Source: Streptomyces rishiriensis
GTDB taxonomy: Bacteria > Actinomycetota > Actinomycetes > Streptomycetales > Streptomycetaceae
DNA: 64,000 bases
Assembly: GCF_030815485.1 (NCBI RefSeq)
Contig: NZ_JAUSWV010000002.1
Coordinates: 5,580,001 to 5,644,000 of the forward strand
Reading direction: 5' to 3'
Position numbers and translations under genes: made by a program. Below are positions 50,149-58,299 of this stretch, piece by piece. Positions within the stretch are counted from its first letter, which is position 1. Each line of letters opens with the position of its first letter. The notes beneath the pieces were generated by a model. The model searched no databases. It saw nothing but the letters and a program-made list of their open reading frames with translations, and was not told the origin of the DNA.

Positions 50149-52002
50149 ATGGGGGACAAGGCAACTCTGTTCGAGACAGGGCGGTTTGTGCAGCCTTCCG
50201 GTGAGGAAGCGACCCCGGACGAGAGCCGGGACGAGACGGCGGACGCCGTCGAGACGGGGGAGGCCGTCGAGGAGATGAGCCTGCGGCTCGCGGCGGAAGC
50301 CGGCGATGTCGAGGCGGTCAGCGTCCTCGGGGCCATGTTGCTCCGCCGTGGTGACCTCGACGGAGCCGAGCCCCATCTGCGTGCCGCCACCGCGGCGGGT
50401 GACCGGGCCGCCGCCAACAACCTGGGTGTCCTCCTCCACCAGCGCGGCTACCCCGACGAGGCCGCCGGCTGGTGGCGGGTCGCCGCCGTCGCCGGCTCCG
50501 CCGCCGCCGCGCACGCCCTGGGCCGCCACCGCCGTGAGTGCGGCGACGAGCCGGCCGCCGAGTACTGGCTGCGCCAGTCCGCCGAGCAGGGGCACGCGCT
50601 GGGCGCGTACGCCCTCGCCGACCTGCTGGAACACCGCGGCGACCCCGGGGCCGAGCAGTGGATGCGGGCCGCCGCCGAGCAGGGGCACCGGGAAGCGGCG
50701 TACCGGCTGGCCCGAGCCCTCGACCACCAGCAGTGCAAGGGTTCGCGTACCGACGGCGCTGCGGACGGGTATGCACCTGACAACGCTGTCATCGTGCGGG
50801 CGGAGGCCGAGCAGTGGTACCGCCAGGCTGCCGCGCGCGGACACCGGCGGGCCGCCTTGCACCTCGGGACGATCCTGGAGCGGCGCGGCGACCTGAAGGA
50901 GGCCGGCCGCTGGTACCTGACGTCCGCCAAGGACGGCGAGGCGCGGGCCGCCTGCGCGCTCGGGTTCCTGCTGCGCGACGCCGGTGACACCGAGAACGCG
51001 GCCATCTGGTGGCTGCGGGCCGCTCAGAAGGGCGACGGCAACGCGGCGAACGCGCTGGGCGCGCTGCACGCCGAGCGGGGACAGACCCAGACCGCCGAGC
51101 GGTGGTACCGGGCCGCGATGGACGCCGGTGACGACAACGGCGCCTACAACCTCGCCCTGCTCTGCGCCGAGCAGGGCCGCACCGTGCAGGCCGAGCAGTG
51201 GTACCGGCGGGCCGCCTACGCCGGGCACCGGGAGGCGGCCAACGCGCTCGCCATCCTGCTGCTCCAGGGCGGCGACACGGCCGGGGCGGAGCCCTGGTTC
51301 TCCAAGGCGGCCGAAGCGGGCAGCGTCGACGCCGCGTTCAACCTCGGCATCCTCTTCGCCGGGCGGGGCGAGGAGGCCGTCGCGCTGCGCTGGTACGAGC
51401 GGGCGGCGGCCGCCGGGCACACCGAGGCGGCTCTCCAGGTCGGTATCGCGCGCCTGCGCGACGGGGACGAGCGGGAGGCCGAACGGCATCTGCGCTGCGC
51501 GGCCGGCGGCGGCAGCGCGGAGGCGGCCTACCGGCTGGCGGCCGTGCTGGACGCGCGGCGGCCGCCGCAGCCCGCGCACGAGCTCGGGGAGACCGTCCAC
51601 GAGAAGACCGAGTGCGAGGAGTGGTACGAGCGGGCGGCGACCCAGGGCCACCGGCGGGCCCAGGTCCGGGTCGGGATGCTGGCCGCCGCGCGCGGGGACG
51701 TGGTGGAGGCGGCGCGGTGGTACCGGACGGCCGCGGAGGCCGGGTCGCGCAACGGCGCCTTCAACCTCGGGCTGCTGCTCGCGCGCGAGGGCAGCGAGCC
51801 CGAGGCGGCTGTGTGGTGGACGCGGGCCGCCGACGCCGGGCATGGGCGGGCGGCGTTGCGGCTCGCCCTGGTCTACGCGCGTCGCGGCGAGCTGGCCGAG
51901 GGGCAGCGGTGGGCCGACCGGGCGGTGTCGCTGGGCCCGGGCGAGGTGGCTGAGCGGGCGGCTCGGCTGCGGGACGCCTTGCGCGAAGAGCTGTCCGCCT
52001 GA
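50149..52002 (+). CDS. Sel1/TPR-like repeat protein
   Basis: This 617-residue protein is made of about 15 Sel1-like helical repeats (roughly 34-36 residues each). The repeat core reads like AAxxGxxxAAxxLGxLLxxRGDxxxAExWxRxAAxxG; examples are WWRVAAVAGSAAAAHALG and WYRRAAYAGHREAANALA. Such solenoids act as protein-interaction scaffolds, so the partner is unknown. The N-terminus (MGDKATLFETGRFVQP) is disordered. ATG 50149 is taken as the start; the ATG three codons upstream (50140) is equally possible since neither has a clear ribosome binding site. The gene lies between two identical initiator tRNA genes and is intact. Confidence 0.86.
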   Translation: MGDKATLFETGRFVQPSGEEATPDESRDETADAVETGEAVEEMSLRLAAEAGDVEAVSVLGAMLLRRGDLDGAEPHLRAATAAGDRAAANNLGVLLHQRGYPDEAAGWWRVAAVAGSAAAAHALGRHRRECGDEPAAEYWLRQSAEQGHALGAYALADLLEHRGDPGAEQWMRAAAEQGHREAAYRLARALDHQQCKGSRTDGAADGYAPDNAVIVRAEAEQWYRQAAARGHRRAALHLGTILERRGDLKEAGRWYLTSAKDGEARAACALGFLLRDAGDTENAAIWWLRAAQKGDGNAANALGALHAERGQTQTAERWYRAAMDAGDDNGAYNLALLCAEQGRTVQAEQWYRRAAYAGHREAANALAILLLQGGDTAGAEPWFSKAAEAGSVDAAFNLGILFAGRGEEAVALRWYERAAAAGHTEAALQVGIARLRDGDEREAERHLRCAAGGGSAEAAYRLAAVLDARRPPQPAHELGETVHEKTECEEWYERAATQGHRRAQVRVGMLAAARGDVVEAARWYRTAAEAGSRNGAFNLGLLLAREGSEPEAAVWWTRAADAGHGRAALRLALVYARRGELAEGQRWADRAVSLGPGEVAERAARLRDALREELSA

Positions 52003-52081
52003 CGGCGTCTGTCGTGGAGTGGGGCGGGGAGCCGGCGCCGGGTTCCGCGCGGCGGGTCTTTCGTCCCCGCGTCCTCCCCTT

Positions 52082-52186
52082 CCGTCCGGTCACCGGGGTC
52101 CCTCCCCTTCCCGTCCGGTCACCGGGGTGGCCGTCTCCGAACCCGCGCGTTCGACAGGGGCCGTCTCCGAACCCGCGCGTTCGACA
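52082..52186 (+). repeat. Two short direct repeat pairs downstream of the Sel1 gene
   Basis: An 18-bp unit CCGTCCGGTCACCGGGGT occurs at 52082-52099 and 52111-52128 (29 bp apart). A second perfect 28-bp unit starting GGCCGTCTCCGAACCC occurs at 52129-52156 and 52159-52186 (30 bp apart). They lie in a 401-nt gene-free stretch (52003-52403) between the Sel1 gene and the second tRNA. No protein or RNA role is evident. Confidence 0.85.
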
Positions 52187-52361
52187 TCTGAACGGGCCTC
52201 GTCCTCGAACGCCGGACGGACTGGAGCGTCCTGACCTAGGTCGACAGTGGGCGAGCGGGTGTCCTGACGGTGTCATCGGTGTGCGGGCGGGCGTCGTGAC
52301 CTGTGCCGTCAGCGCGCGGGCGGGCGTCCTGACCTGCGTCGACGGGTGGCGGACAATGGAT

Positions 52362-52391
52362 TTGCCTTTGTCCTCGGCCTTCACGTAATGT
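52362..52391 (+). promoter_or_regulatory. Promoter of tRNA-fMet copy 2
   Basis: TTGCCT (52362-52367) and TAATGT (52386-52391) are 18 nt apart, a good vegetative promoter, with the tRNA starting 12 nt after the -10. It falls in an unusually A/T-rich stretch for this genome. Confidence 0.75.
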
Positions 52392-52403
52392 TGCATTCAA
52401 CGG

Positions 52404-52477
52404 CGCGGGGTGGAGCAGCTCGGTAGCTCGCTGGGCTCATAACCCAGAGGTCGCAGGTTCAAATCCTGTCCCCGCTA
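52404..52477 (+). tRNA. Initiator tRNA-fMet (CAU), copy 2
   Basis: This 74-nt sequence is identical to the copy at 49861, with the same anticodon CAT, three G-C pairs in the anticodon stem and the 1-72 mismatch. A separate promoter and terminator make it an independent transcription unit. Confidence 0.97.
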
Positions 52478-52482
52478 CTGAA

Positions 52483-52522
52483 GACCGAGGGCCGGAATCC
52501 GAAAGGGTTCCGGCCCTCGGTC
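52483..52522 (+). terminator. Terminator of tRNA-fMet copy 2
   Basis: An 18-bp stem (52483-52500 with 52505-52522, one G-T pair) is closed by a GAAA tetraloop, 6 nt after the tRNA and followed by a short T-rich stretch. Confidence 0.88.
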
Positions 52523-52619
52523 GTTTGTCGTCCCGAAAGATCAGCACCCCGGAAGATCAGTACTCATGGAAGAACCACACCGTGGCCGGCGGCCTGCGGT
52601 GTGGTTCTTGGGACGCGAG

Positions 52620-53036
52620 TCAGGCCGCGGCGCAGTTCGGGCAGACCCCGCGGTACGTCACCTCGACGTCCGAGACCGAGAAGCCGAAGCGTTCCGAGTC
52701 CGGGAGGTCGGCCAGCGGATTGCCGCTCGGGTGGACGTCCTTGATCGCCCCGCACCGGGCGCACACCAGGTGGTGGTGCGGACGGTGCGCGTTGGGGTCG
52801 TAGCGCTTGGCGCGCTTGTCGGTCGCCACCTCGAGCACCTCGCCAAGGGAGACCAGCTCGCCGAGCGTGTTGTAGACGGTCGCCCGGGAGATCTCGGGCA
52901 GCCGGACCACAGCCCTGGCGTGCACCTCGTCGGCGGTCAGGTGGACGTGGTCGCCGTCGAGCACCTCGGCCACGACCCGCCGCTGTGCGGTCATCCGCCA
53001 TCCGCGTCCGCGCAGCCGTTCCAGAAGGTCACTCAT
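52620..53036 (-). CDS. Fur-family repressor, PerR-like
   Basis: This is a 138-residue metal-dependent repressor. The N-terminal winged helix has RMTAQRRVVAEVL and LPEISRATVYNTLGELV. The C-terminal domain has the metal-binding region RYDPNAHRPHHHLVC, the CxxC pair CARC, and the second CxxC (CPNC) near the end that holds the structural zinc. The regulatory-site acid is Asp (RYD), as in peroxide-sensing PerR, where iron-sensing Fur has Glu, so I infer a peroxide sensor. It is probably autoregulated. The CBS protein gene is divergent-upstream on the same strand and separated by a terminator. Confidence 0.94.
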   Translation of the reverse strand: MSDLLERLRGRGWRMTAQRRVVAEVLDGDHVHLTADEVHARAVVRLPEISRATVYNTLGELVSLGEVLEVATDKRAKRYDPNAHRPHHHLVCARCGAIKDVHPSGNPLADLPDSERFGFSVSDVEVTYRGVCPNCAAA

Positions 53037-53081
53037 GGAATCAGCCTAGCAGCCAACAGGACCAGGTCCCGAACAGGTGTG

Positions 53082-53110
53082 ATTTTAGATCCCGGAGTGA
53101 ATTGGATGAA
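53082..53110 (-). promoter_or_regulatory. Promoter of the Fur-family gene
   Basis: On the minus strand TTCATC (complement of 53105-53110) and TAAAAT (complement of 53082-53087) are 17 nt apart, with transcription starting about 38 nt before the ATG at 53036. The -10 box is unusually close to consensus and A/T-rich. Confidence 0.62.
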
Positions 53111-53208
53111 GTCCACTGTAGGATCGAGTCGACAGAATCCGCGGCGAGCGGCTGGAGACCGCGGTCCAGGCCCTGCGCGGTCGACAGCACTGGACCGCTC
53201 GTCGGGGT

Positions 53209-53247
53209 GAACGGGCCGGGTGATCCCTTCGGGGGCCCGGCCCGTTC
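53209..53247 (-). terminator. Hairpin after the CBS-domain gene
   Basis: 12-bp perfect stem GAACGGGCCGGG (53209-53220) with its complement at 53236-53247, 6 nt beyond the CBS gene stop on the minus strand. The 15-nt loop is G-rich. Confidence 0.76.
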
Positions 53248-53253
53248 GCGCGC

Positions 53254-53646
53254 TCAGGCCGGTACCTGCTGCCGCGCCGGCGCCCAGCAGCCGATGATGT
53301 CGCGGACCGAGACGATGCCGGCCGGTTCGTCGCGGTCGAGGACGATCAGATGCCGGAAGCCGCCGTGGGCCATCGCCCGGGCCGCCTCCTCCAGGGTCCA
53401 GCCCGGGGCGGCGAAGACGACGTCGTTGGTGGTGTGGGCGTGCGTGCGTTCCGTGTCCGGATCCTGCCCGAGGCCCACGGAGTTGAGGATGTCCCGCTCC
53501 GTGAGGATGCCGATGCCGCCGGCGTCCGGATCGAGGACGACGGCCGCGCCGACGCTGCGGGCGGCCATCAGGGCGGCTGCCTGACGGAGGGTGTGTGCGG
53601 GGCCGATGGTGAGGACCACCGTGCTCATGGCGTCGCGGACGAGCAT
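53254..53646 (-). CDS. CBS-domain protein (130 aa)
   Basis: This is a pair of CBS domains with no catalytic part: AMSTVVLTIGPAHTLRQAAALM and SVGAAVVLDPDAGGIGILTERDIL in the first, APGWTLEEAARAMAHGGFRHLIVLD and GIVSVRDII in the second. Such Bateman modules bind adenosine nucleotides and act as energy or redox sensors. The ATG at 53646 follows AGGAGGT; the GTG at 53658 lies too close to it. The partner protein is unknown. Confidence 0.92.
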   Translation of the reverse strand: MLVRDAMSTVVLTIGPAHTLRQAAALMAARSVGAAVVLDPDAGGIGILTERDILNSVGLGQDPDTERTHAHTTNDVVFAAPGWTLEEAARAMAHGGFRHLIVLDRDEPAGIVSVRDIIGCWAPARQQVPA

Positions 53647-53803
53647 GGCTGGAGCCACCTCCTAAGAATCCACGGTTGTTCATGGATTCACAAGTTCACA
53701 AGTGGGGGGTGCTGTCAGCGTGGCAGGTAAAGCGGGGGTCAACAAGAGGGCGCGCGCAGCCAATTGAGGGCGCGCGCGCTCATGTGAGTTCCGAACGGGC
53801 TGG

Positions 53804-54604
53804 TCAGTGACGCTCGTTGAGATAGCCCAGCAGTTCCTCGTGGAGCAGCCCGTTCGACGCGGCCGCGTTGCCGCTGTGCGGGCCGGGGCGGCCGTCGAGG
53901 CCTGTGAAGGTGCCCCCGGCCTCCGTCACGACGATCGCCGGGGCCGCCATGTCCCAGAAGGACAGCTCGGGTTCGGCGCACAGATCGACCGAGCCCTCGG
54001 CGACCATCATGTACGGCCAGAAGTCGCCGTACGCGCGCGTGCGCCACACCTCGCGGGTCAGGTCGAGGAAGCCGTTCAGGTGTCCGCGCTCCTCCCAGCC
54101 GGTCAGCGAGGAGTACGCGAAGGAGGCGTCCGAGAGCTCCGAGACCCGGGAGACGCGCAGGCGGGTGGCGGAGGTCAGGCTGCGCCCGGTGAAGGCGCCG
54201 TGCCCCTTCGCGGCCCACCAGCGGCGGCCCAGCGCCGGGGCGGAGACCACGCCGACCACAGGCTGGTAGCCCCCCTCTGCCGCCTCCGTCAGGGAGATGA
54301 GCGTGGCCCAGACGGGAACGCCCCGTACGTAGTTCTTCGTGCCGTCGATCGGGTCGATCACCCAGCGGCGGGGGCCGGTGCCCTGGACGCCGTACTCCTC
54401 GCCGAGGATCGCGTCGCGCGGGCGGGCCCGCTGGAGCTGACTGCGGACCAGTTCCTCGGCGGCCTTGTCGGCCTCACTCACCGGGGTCATGTCCGGTTTG
54501 GTCTCGACCTTGAGGTCGAGGGCCTTGAAACGGTCCATGGTCACGGCGTCGGCGGCGTCCGCGAGGACGTGCGCGAGTCGGAGGTCGTCGTGGTAGTCCG
54601 GCAT
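53804..54604 (-). CDS. hisN: Histidinol-phosphate phosphatase HisN (inositol monophosphatase fold)
   Basis: This enzyme removes phosphate from histidinol phosphate, the step before histidinol in histidine synthesis. The 266-residue protein has the inositol-monophosphatase motifs TPVSEADKAAEE, AILGEEYG, DPIDGTKNYVRG (metal site) and WDMAAPAIVVTEAGGTF. The S. coelicolor counterpart, from memory SCO5208, was shown to complement a missing histidinol-phosphatase. TACGGT ends 7 nt before the ATG, so it is probably leaderless. No other his gene is nearby. Confidence 0.93.
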   Translation of the reverse strand: MPDYHDDLRLAHVLADAADAVTMDRFKALDLKVETKPDMTPVSEADKAAEELVRSQLQRARPRDAILGEEYGVQGTGPRRWVIDPIDGTKNYVRGVPVWATLISLTEAAEGGYQPVVGVVSAPALGRRWWAAKGHGAFTGRSLTSATRLRVSRVSELSDASFAYSSLTGWEERGHLNGFLDLTREVWRTRAYGDFWPYMMVAEGSVDLCAEPELSFWDMAAPAIVVTEAGGTFTGLDGRPGPHSGNAAASNGLLHEELLGYLNERH

Positions 54605-54710
54605 GGGACGAACCGTATCCGCCGAAGGTGAGAACGGGCCACAGGGGACCGCAGGACGGACGGGGAGGAGCCCCGGAGCGGCTGCGAGCCGTCGGCCGCC
54701 GCGCGAACCC

Positions 54711-54739
54711 TTGACACTGCTCGCGTCCGCGTCAAACCT
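54711..54739 (+). promoter_or_regulatory. Promoter and likely operator of the TetR gene
   Basis: TTGACA (54711-54716), a perfect vegetative -35, is followed 17 nt later by a weak -10 (AAACCT). TTGAC (54711-54715) and GTCAA (54731-54735) form an inverted repeat that overlaps both boxes, a reasonable autoregulatory operator. This reading is from sequence alone. Confidence 0.52.
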
Positions 54740-54771
54740 GGGCGCAGAGCCGCTCGCCCCGGGAGGCGATG

Positions 54772-55396
54772 ATGCCTGCAGCGCGGGAATCCCTGCTGGA
54801 CGCCGCCTTCGAGGCGCTCGCACTACGACCGTGGGCCGCGGTGCGGATGGTGGACGTCGCCGCGGTCGCCGGGGTGTCCCGGCAGACGCTGTACAACGAG
54901 TTCGGCAGCAAGGAGGGCCTCGCCAGGGCGCTCGTGAGGCGCGAGACCGACGGATACCTGGCCGGCGTCGAGCGGGCGCTCGCCGTGCGCGGAGACGCCC
55001 GCGAGCGGCTCACCGCCACCGCCGAGTGGACCACCTCCGCCGCCCGCGACAACATCCTCGTACGGGCCGTCCTCACCGGCTTCTGGAACGAACGCCTGCC
55101 CTCGCCCACGCTCTCGGCGGTGCCGTCCTCCTCCGCCGTGCCTGCCCAGCGGCGGGCCGACGGGCCGCTGCCCTCGCCCGGTGACCTGGTGGGAGCCGTC
55201 CGGGACCGGGCCGTGGCCGTGCTCTGCGGGCCCGGCGCCGTCCGGGCCGACGCCGCCGACGTGGCCCGCTCCTGCGAGCTCGCCGTCCGGCTCGCCCTGT
55301 CCTGTGTGGCCGCCCCGCCGACGGGGGGAGGGCGGCGTCGCCGAGCTGGTGCGCGGCGCGCTGCAGCGCCAGCCGGCCGACCGGTCGGGTCAGTGA
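54772..55396 (+). pseudogene. TetR family regulator with a +1 frameshift in a G6 tract
   Basis: The reading frame from the ATG at 54772 (GGGAGG 5 nt upstream; the ATG at 54769 is also possible) has a normal TetR N-terminus with VAAVAGVSRQTLYNEFGSKEGLARAL. At ACGGGGGGAGG (55321) it enters a frame with no family resemblance and reads on for 165 codons through the opposite strand of sugE, giving 373 residues. If one G is removed from the six-G run (55323-55328), the sequence becomes TGEGGVAELVRGALQRQ and stops at 55396, giving a 207-residue protein of normal TetR length. The gene is therefore frameshifted, or the run holds a sequencing error. The position beside sugE suggests a drug-efflux regulator. 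Confidence 0.82.
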
Positions 55397-55713
55397 GCCG
55401 ACCCCGACAGCTGGAGTCCGATCACTCCTATGATCACCAAGGTGATCGAGACGAGCTTCAGGACCGACACCAGGTCGCCGAGGAAGATCATGCCGTAGAT
55501 CGCGGTGCCCGCCGCGCCGATGCCGGTCCACACGGCGTAGGCGGGGCCCACGTCGAGCTTCTTCAGGGAGAGGGTCAGCAGACCGAAGCTCCCCAGGGCG
55601 AAGGCACAGAAGGCGATGGTGGGCCAGAGCCTGGTGAATCCGTGGGACAGCTTGAGGCACACGGCGAAACCGGTCTCGAGCAACCCGGCCACGACGACCA
55701 GCAGCCACGCCAT
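55390..55713 (-). CDS. sugE: Small multidrug resistance (SMR) family transporter, SugE/Gdx type
   Basis: This 107-residue membrane protein has four transmembrane segments and works as an antiparallel dimer. The essential Glu is in LLETGFAVCLKLS (Glu13). VWTGIGAAGTAIYGM and the third-helix pattern match the SugE/Gdx subgroup that exports guanidinium. The ATG at 55713 follows GGAGGGAC. Its stop overlaps the 3' end of the TetR gene (corrected frame) by seven bases, so the two are convergent. The TetR protein is a reasonable candidate regulator, but no operator is seen upstream of sugE. Confidence 0.93.
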   Translation of the reverse strand: MAWLLVVVAGLLETGFAVCLKLSHGFTRLWPTIAFCAFALGSFGLLTLSLKKLDVGPAYAVWTGIGAAGTAIYGMIFLGDLVSVLKLVSITLVIIGVIGLQLSGSAH

Positions 55714-55817
55714 GTGCTGTCCCTCCGTTCGCCCGGCCCGGTCCGGCTCCGGCTCGGTGCGATTATGCACTTACCGGGGCCGGGCGGACGCAAACAACGC
55801 GGTGGTCAGCCGCTGGA

Positions 55818-56828
55818 TCAGTCGCCTTCCGTGCGCTCGCGGGTGGCCAGCAGCCGGCGCAGGGAGTACAGCCGCGCCGGGTCGGCGTGACCGTCGGCCA
55901 CCCAGGCGTCCAGCGCGCAGTCCGGCTCGTCGTGACTGCACGCGCGCGGACAGCCCTCCGTGCCCGGCTCCAGGTCGGGGAAGGCGTGGATCACCCGGGA
56001 CGGGTCGACGTGGTTCAGGCCGAAGGACCGTACGCCCGGGGTGTCGATCACCCAGTCGCCGGTGCCCGCCAGGGGCAGGGCCAGCGCCGAGGTCGTGGTG
56101 TGTCGGCCGCGCCCGGTCACCGCGTTCACATGGCCGGTCACCCGCCGCCGTTCCTCCGGGACCAGCGCGTTGACCAGGGTCGTCTTCCCTACGCCCGAAT
56201 GCCCCACGAACGCCGTGATCCGCCCGGCCAGATGTTCGCGCACGCGGTCTGCCGCGTCGCCGTTCTCCAGCTCGTCGCGGCTGGTCACGACGTACGGGAT
56301 GTCGAGATGGCCGTACAGCTCCAGCAGCTTGTCCGGCGAGGCGAGGTCCGACTTCGTCATGACCAGCAGGGGGGTGAGGCCTGCGTCGAAGGCCGCCACC
56401 AGGCAGCGGTCGATCAGCCGCGGGCGGGGCTCGGGGTCGGCGAGGGCGGTGACCACGGCGAGCTGGTCGGCGTTGGCGACGACGACGCGCTCGTAGGGGT
56501 CGTCGTCGTCCGCGGTGCGGCGCAGCGCCGAGGTGCGCTTCTCGATGCGGACGATACGGGCCAGGGTGTCCTTCTTGCCCGACAGGTCGCCGACGATCGC
56601 GACCCGGTCCCCCACGATCGCGGCCTTGCGGCCCAGTTCGCGGGCCTTCATCGCCATCACGATCCGGTCGTCGACCAGACAGGTCAGCCGGCCCCGGTCG
56701 ACGGTGAGGACCATGCCCTCGACGGAGTCCTCGTGCTTGGGTCGGGTGTGCGTTCGAGGCCGGTTGCCCTTGCGGTTCGGGCGGCTGCGGATGTCGTCCT
56801 CGTCGGTGTTCTTGCTGTAGCGGCGCAT
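55818..56828 (-). CDS. rsgA: Ribosome small-subunit-dependent GTPase RsgA
   Basis: This circularly permuted GTPase checks the maturing 30S ribosome subunit. The 336-residue protein has an N-terminal OB fold (about 35-105), GTPase motifs in the permuted order (TKSD for G4, then GHSGVGKTTL for G1 and DTPGVRSFG for G3), and a C-terminal zinc site in CPRACSHDEPDCAL. The ATG at 56828 lies 11 nt downstream of the aroA stop in the transcriptional direction, so it is the second gene of an aroA-rsgA unit. Confidence 0.95.
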   Translation of the reverse strand: MRRYSKNTDEDDIRSRPNRKGNRPRTHTRPKHEDSVEGMVLTVDRGRLTCLVDDRIVMAMKARELGRKAAIVGDRVAIVGDLSGKKDTLARIVRIEKRTSALRRTADDDDPYERVVVANADQLAVVTALADPEPRPRLIDRCLVAAFDAGLTPLLVMTKSDLASPDKLLELYGHLDIPYVVTSRDELENGDAADRVREHLAGRITAFVGHSGVGKTTLVNALVPEERRRVTGHVNAVTGRGRHTTTSALALPLAGTGDWVIDTPGVRSFGLNHVDPSRVIHAFPDLEPGTEGCPRACSHDEPDCALDAWVADGHADPARLYSLRRLLATRERTEGD

Positions 56829-56839
56829 GGCGAAAGTCC

Positions 56840-58180
56840 CTATACCCCGAGCATCCCGGTCCACAGTTCGGGGAAGTCCGGCAGGGTCTTCGCCGTCGTC
56901 GCCACGTTCTCGATCTGCACGCCCTTCACCGCCAGGCCGATGATCGCGCCGGCCGTCGCCATGCGGTGGTCGTCGTAGGTGTGGAAGATCCCGCCGTGCA
57001 GCCGGCGCGGGCGGATGTGCAGCCCGTCGGCGGTCTCCGTCACATCGCCGCCCAGCTCGTTGATCTCCTTCGTCAGCGCGGCCAGCCGGTCCGTCTCGTG
57101 CAGACGCAGGTGGGACACGCCCCGCAGCGTGGACGGGGAGTCCGCGAGGGCGGCGACCGCCGCGATGCCCGGGGTCAGCTCGCCGACGTCGCCCAGATCG
57201 ACGTCGATGCCGTGGATCGAGCCCGAGCCGGTGAAGACCAGGCCGTAGTCGGCCAGTTCGCAGGAGCCGCCCATCTCGGTGAAGATCTCGCGCAGCCGGT
57301 CACCCGGCTGGGTGGTACGGGCCGGCCAGTCCGGGATCAGCACCCGGCCGCCCGTCACCAGCGCCGCCGCCAGGAACGGCTGGGCGTTGGACAGGTCCGG
57401 CTCGATCGTCAGGTCCCGGCCCAGCAGGGCGCCCGGCGTGACCCGCCAGACGTTCGGCTCGCCGCCCGACTCCGGGGTGTCCACCTGTGCGCCGACCGCG
57501 CGCAGCATGTCGACCGTCATCCGGATGTGCGGCACGGAAGGCAGGGTGGCGCCGGTGTGGCGGACCTCCACGCCCTGGTTGAAGCGGGGGCCGGACAGGA
57601 GCAGGGCCGACACGAACTGGGACGACGACGAGGCGTCGATCTCGACCGTCCCGCCGTCCAGGGCGCCCCCGCCGTGCACGGTCAGCGGCAGCGCGCCGCG
57701 GCCGTCGTCGTCGATCCGGGCGCCGAGGACACGCAGCGCGTCGACGACGCCGTTCAGGGGACGCTCGTACGAGCGCGGGTCGCCGTCGAAGTGGACGGGA
57801 CCGTCGGCCAGGGCGGCCACCGGCGGCAGGAAGCGCATCACCGTGCCCGCGTTGCCGACGTCGACCGTGGCCGGTCCGCGCAGCCCCGCGGGCAGGATCC
57901 GCCAGGCCTCACCGGTGCTGTCCGGGCTGCCCGCGCCGGAGGAACTGGACGACACGGTCTCCTCGATGCCGACGCCCATCTCGCGCAGGGCGGCCGCCAT
58001 CAGCAGGGTGTCGCGGGAGCGCAGGGGGCGGCGCAGCCAGCCGGGCTCGGAGGCGAGCGAGGCGAGGACGAGGGCACGGTTGGTGACGGACTTCGACCCC
58101 GGGACGTGGACCGTCGCGGCGACGGCCTCGCTCGCGTGCGGGGCGGGCCAGAGGGCGGTGTGGGCGGGGTTCGGGGCCAT
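56840..58180 (-). CDS. aroA: 5-enolpyruvylshikimate-3-phosphate synthase AroA
   Basis: This enzyme transfers enolpyruvate from PEP to shikimate-3-phosphate in the chorismate pathway. The 446-residue protein has the substrate-binding GSKSVTNRALVLASLA (about 28-43), GNAGTVMRFL, DASSSSQFVSALLL and YDDHRMATAGA motifs. The ATG at 58180 is supported by GGAGCCC and by TAAAGT, a -10-like box ending 7 nt upstream, so the message may be leaderless or have a very short leader. rsgA follows directly. This is a housekeeping gene that fits a Streptomyces core region. Confidence 0.96.
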   Translation of the reverse strand: MAPNPAHTALWPAPHASEAVAATVHVPGSKSVTNRALVLASLASEPGWLRRPLRSRDTLLMAAALREMGVGIEETVSSSSSGAGSPDSTGEAWRILPAGLRGPATVDVGNAGTVMRFLPPVAALADGPVHFDGDPRSYERPLNGVVDALRVLGARIDDDGRGALPLTVHGGGALDGGTVEIDASSSSQFVSALLLSGPRFNQGVEVRHTGATLPSVPHIRMTVDMLRAVGAQVDTPESGGEPNVWRVTPGALLGRDLTIEPDLSNAQPFLAAALVTGGRVLIPDWPARTTQPGDRLREIFTEMGGSCELADYGLVFTGSGSIHGIDVDLGDVGELTPGIAAVAALADSPSTLRGVSHLRLHETDRLAALTKEINELGGDVTETADGLHIRPRRLHGGIFHTYDDHRMATAGAIIGLAVKGVQIENVATTAKTLPDFPELWTGMLGV

Positions 58181-58299
58181 GGGCTCCACTTTAGTGGTCG
58201 GCCGTCCTTCGGGTGCGGTGCCGTCGGGGCCGGCCCCGCCCCTGAGAGGGGCCGCAGGCCAGGTCCCGCACCGCTGTGTCACGCCGCTCCGGGGCTGCC

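Noticed and set aside
49861..52477. Integrated mobile element bounded by tRNA repeats
   Set aside because: Between the two tRNA genes there is only an intact Sel1-repeat gene and non-coding DNA; no integrase, excisionase or att-like junction is visible.
54769..55890. A 373-residue TetR fusion protein
   Set aside because: The last 165 codons are antisense to sugE and beyond, of no known family, and one G in a six-G run restores a normal TetR end. The long frame is a frameshift artefact or mutation.
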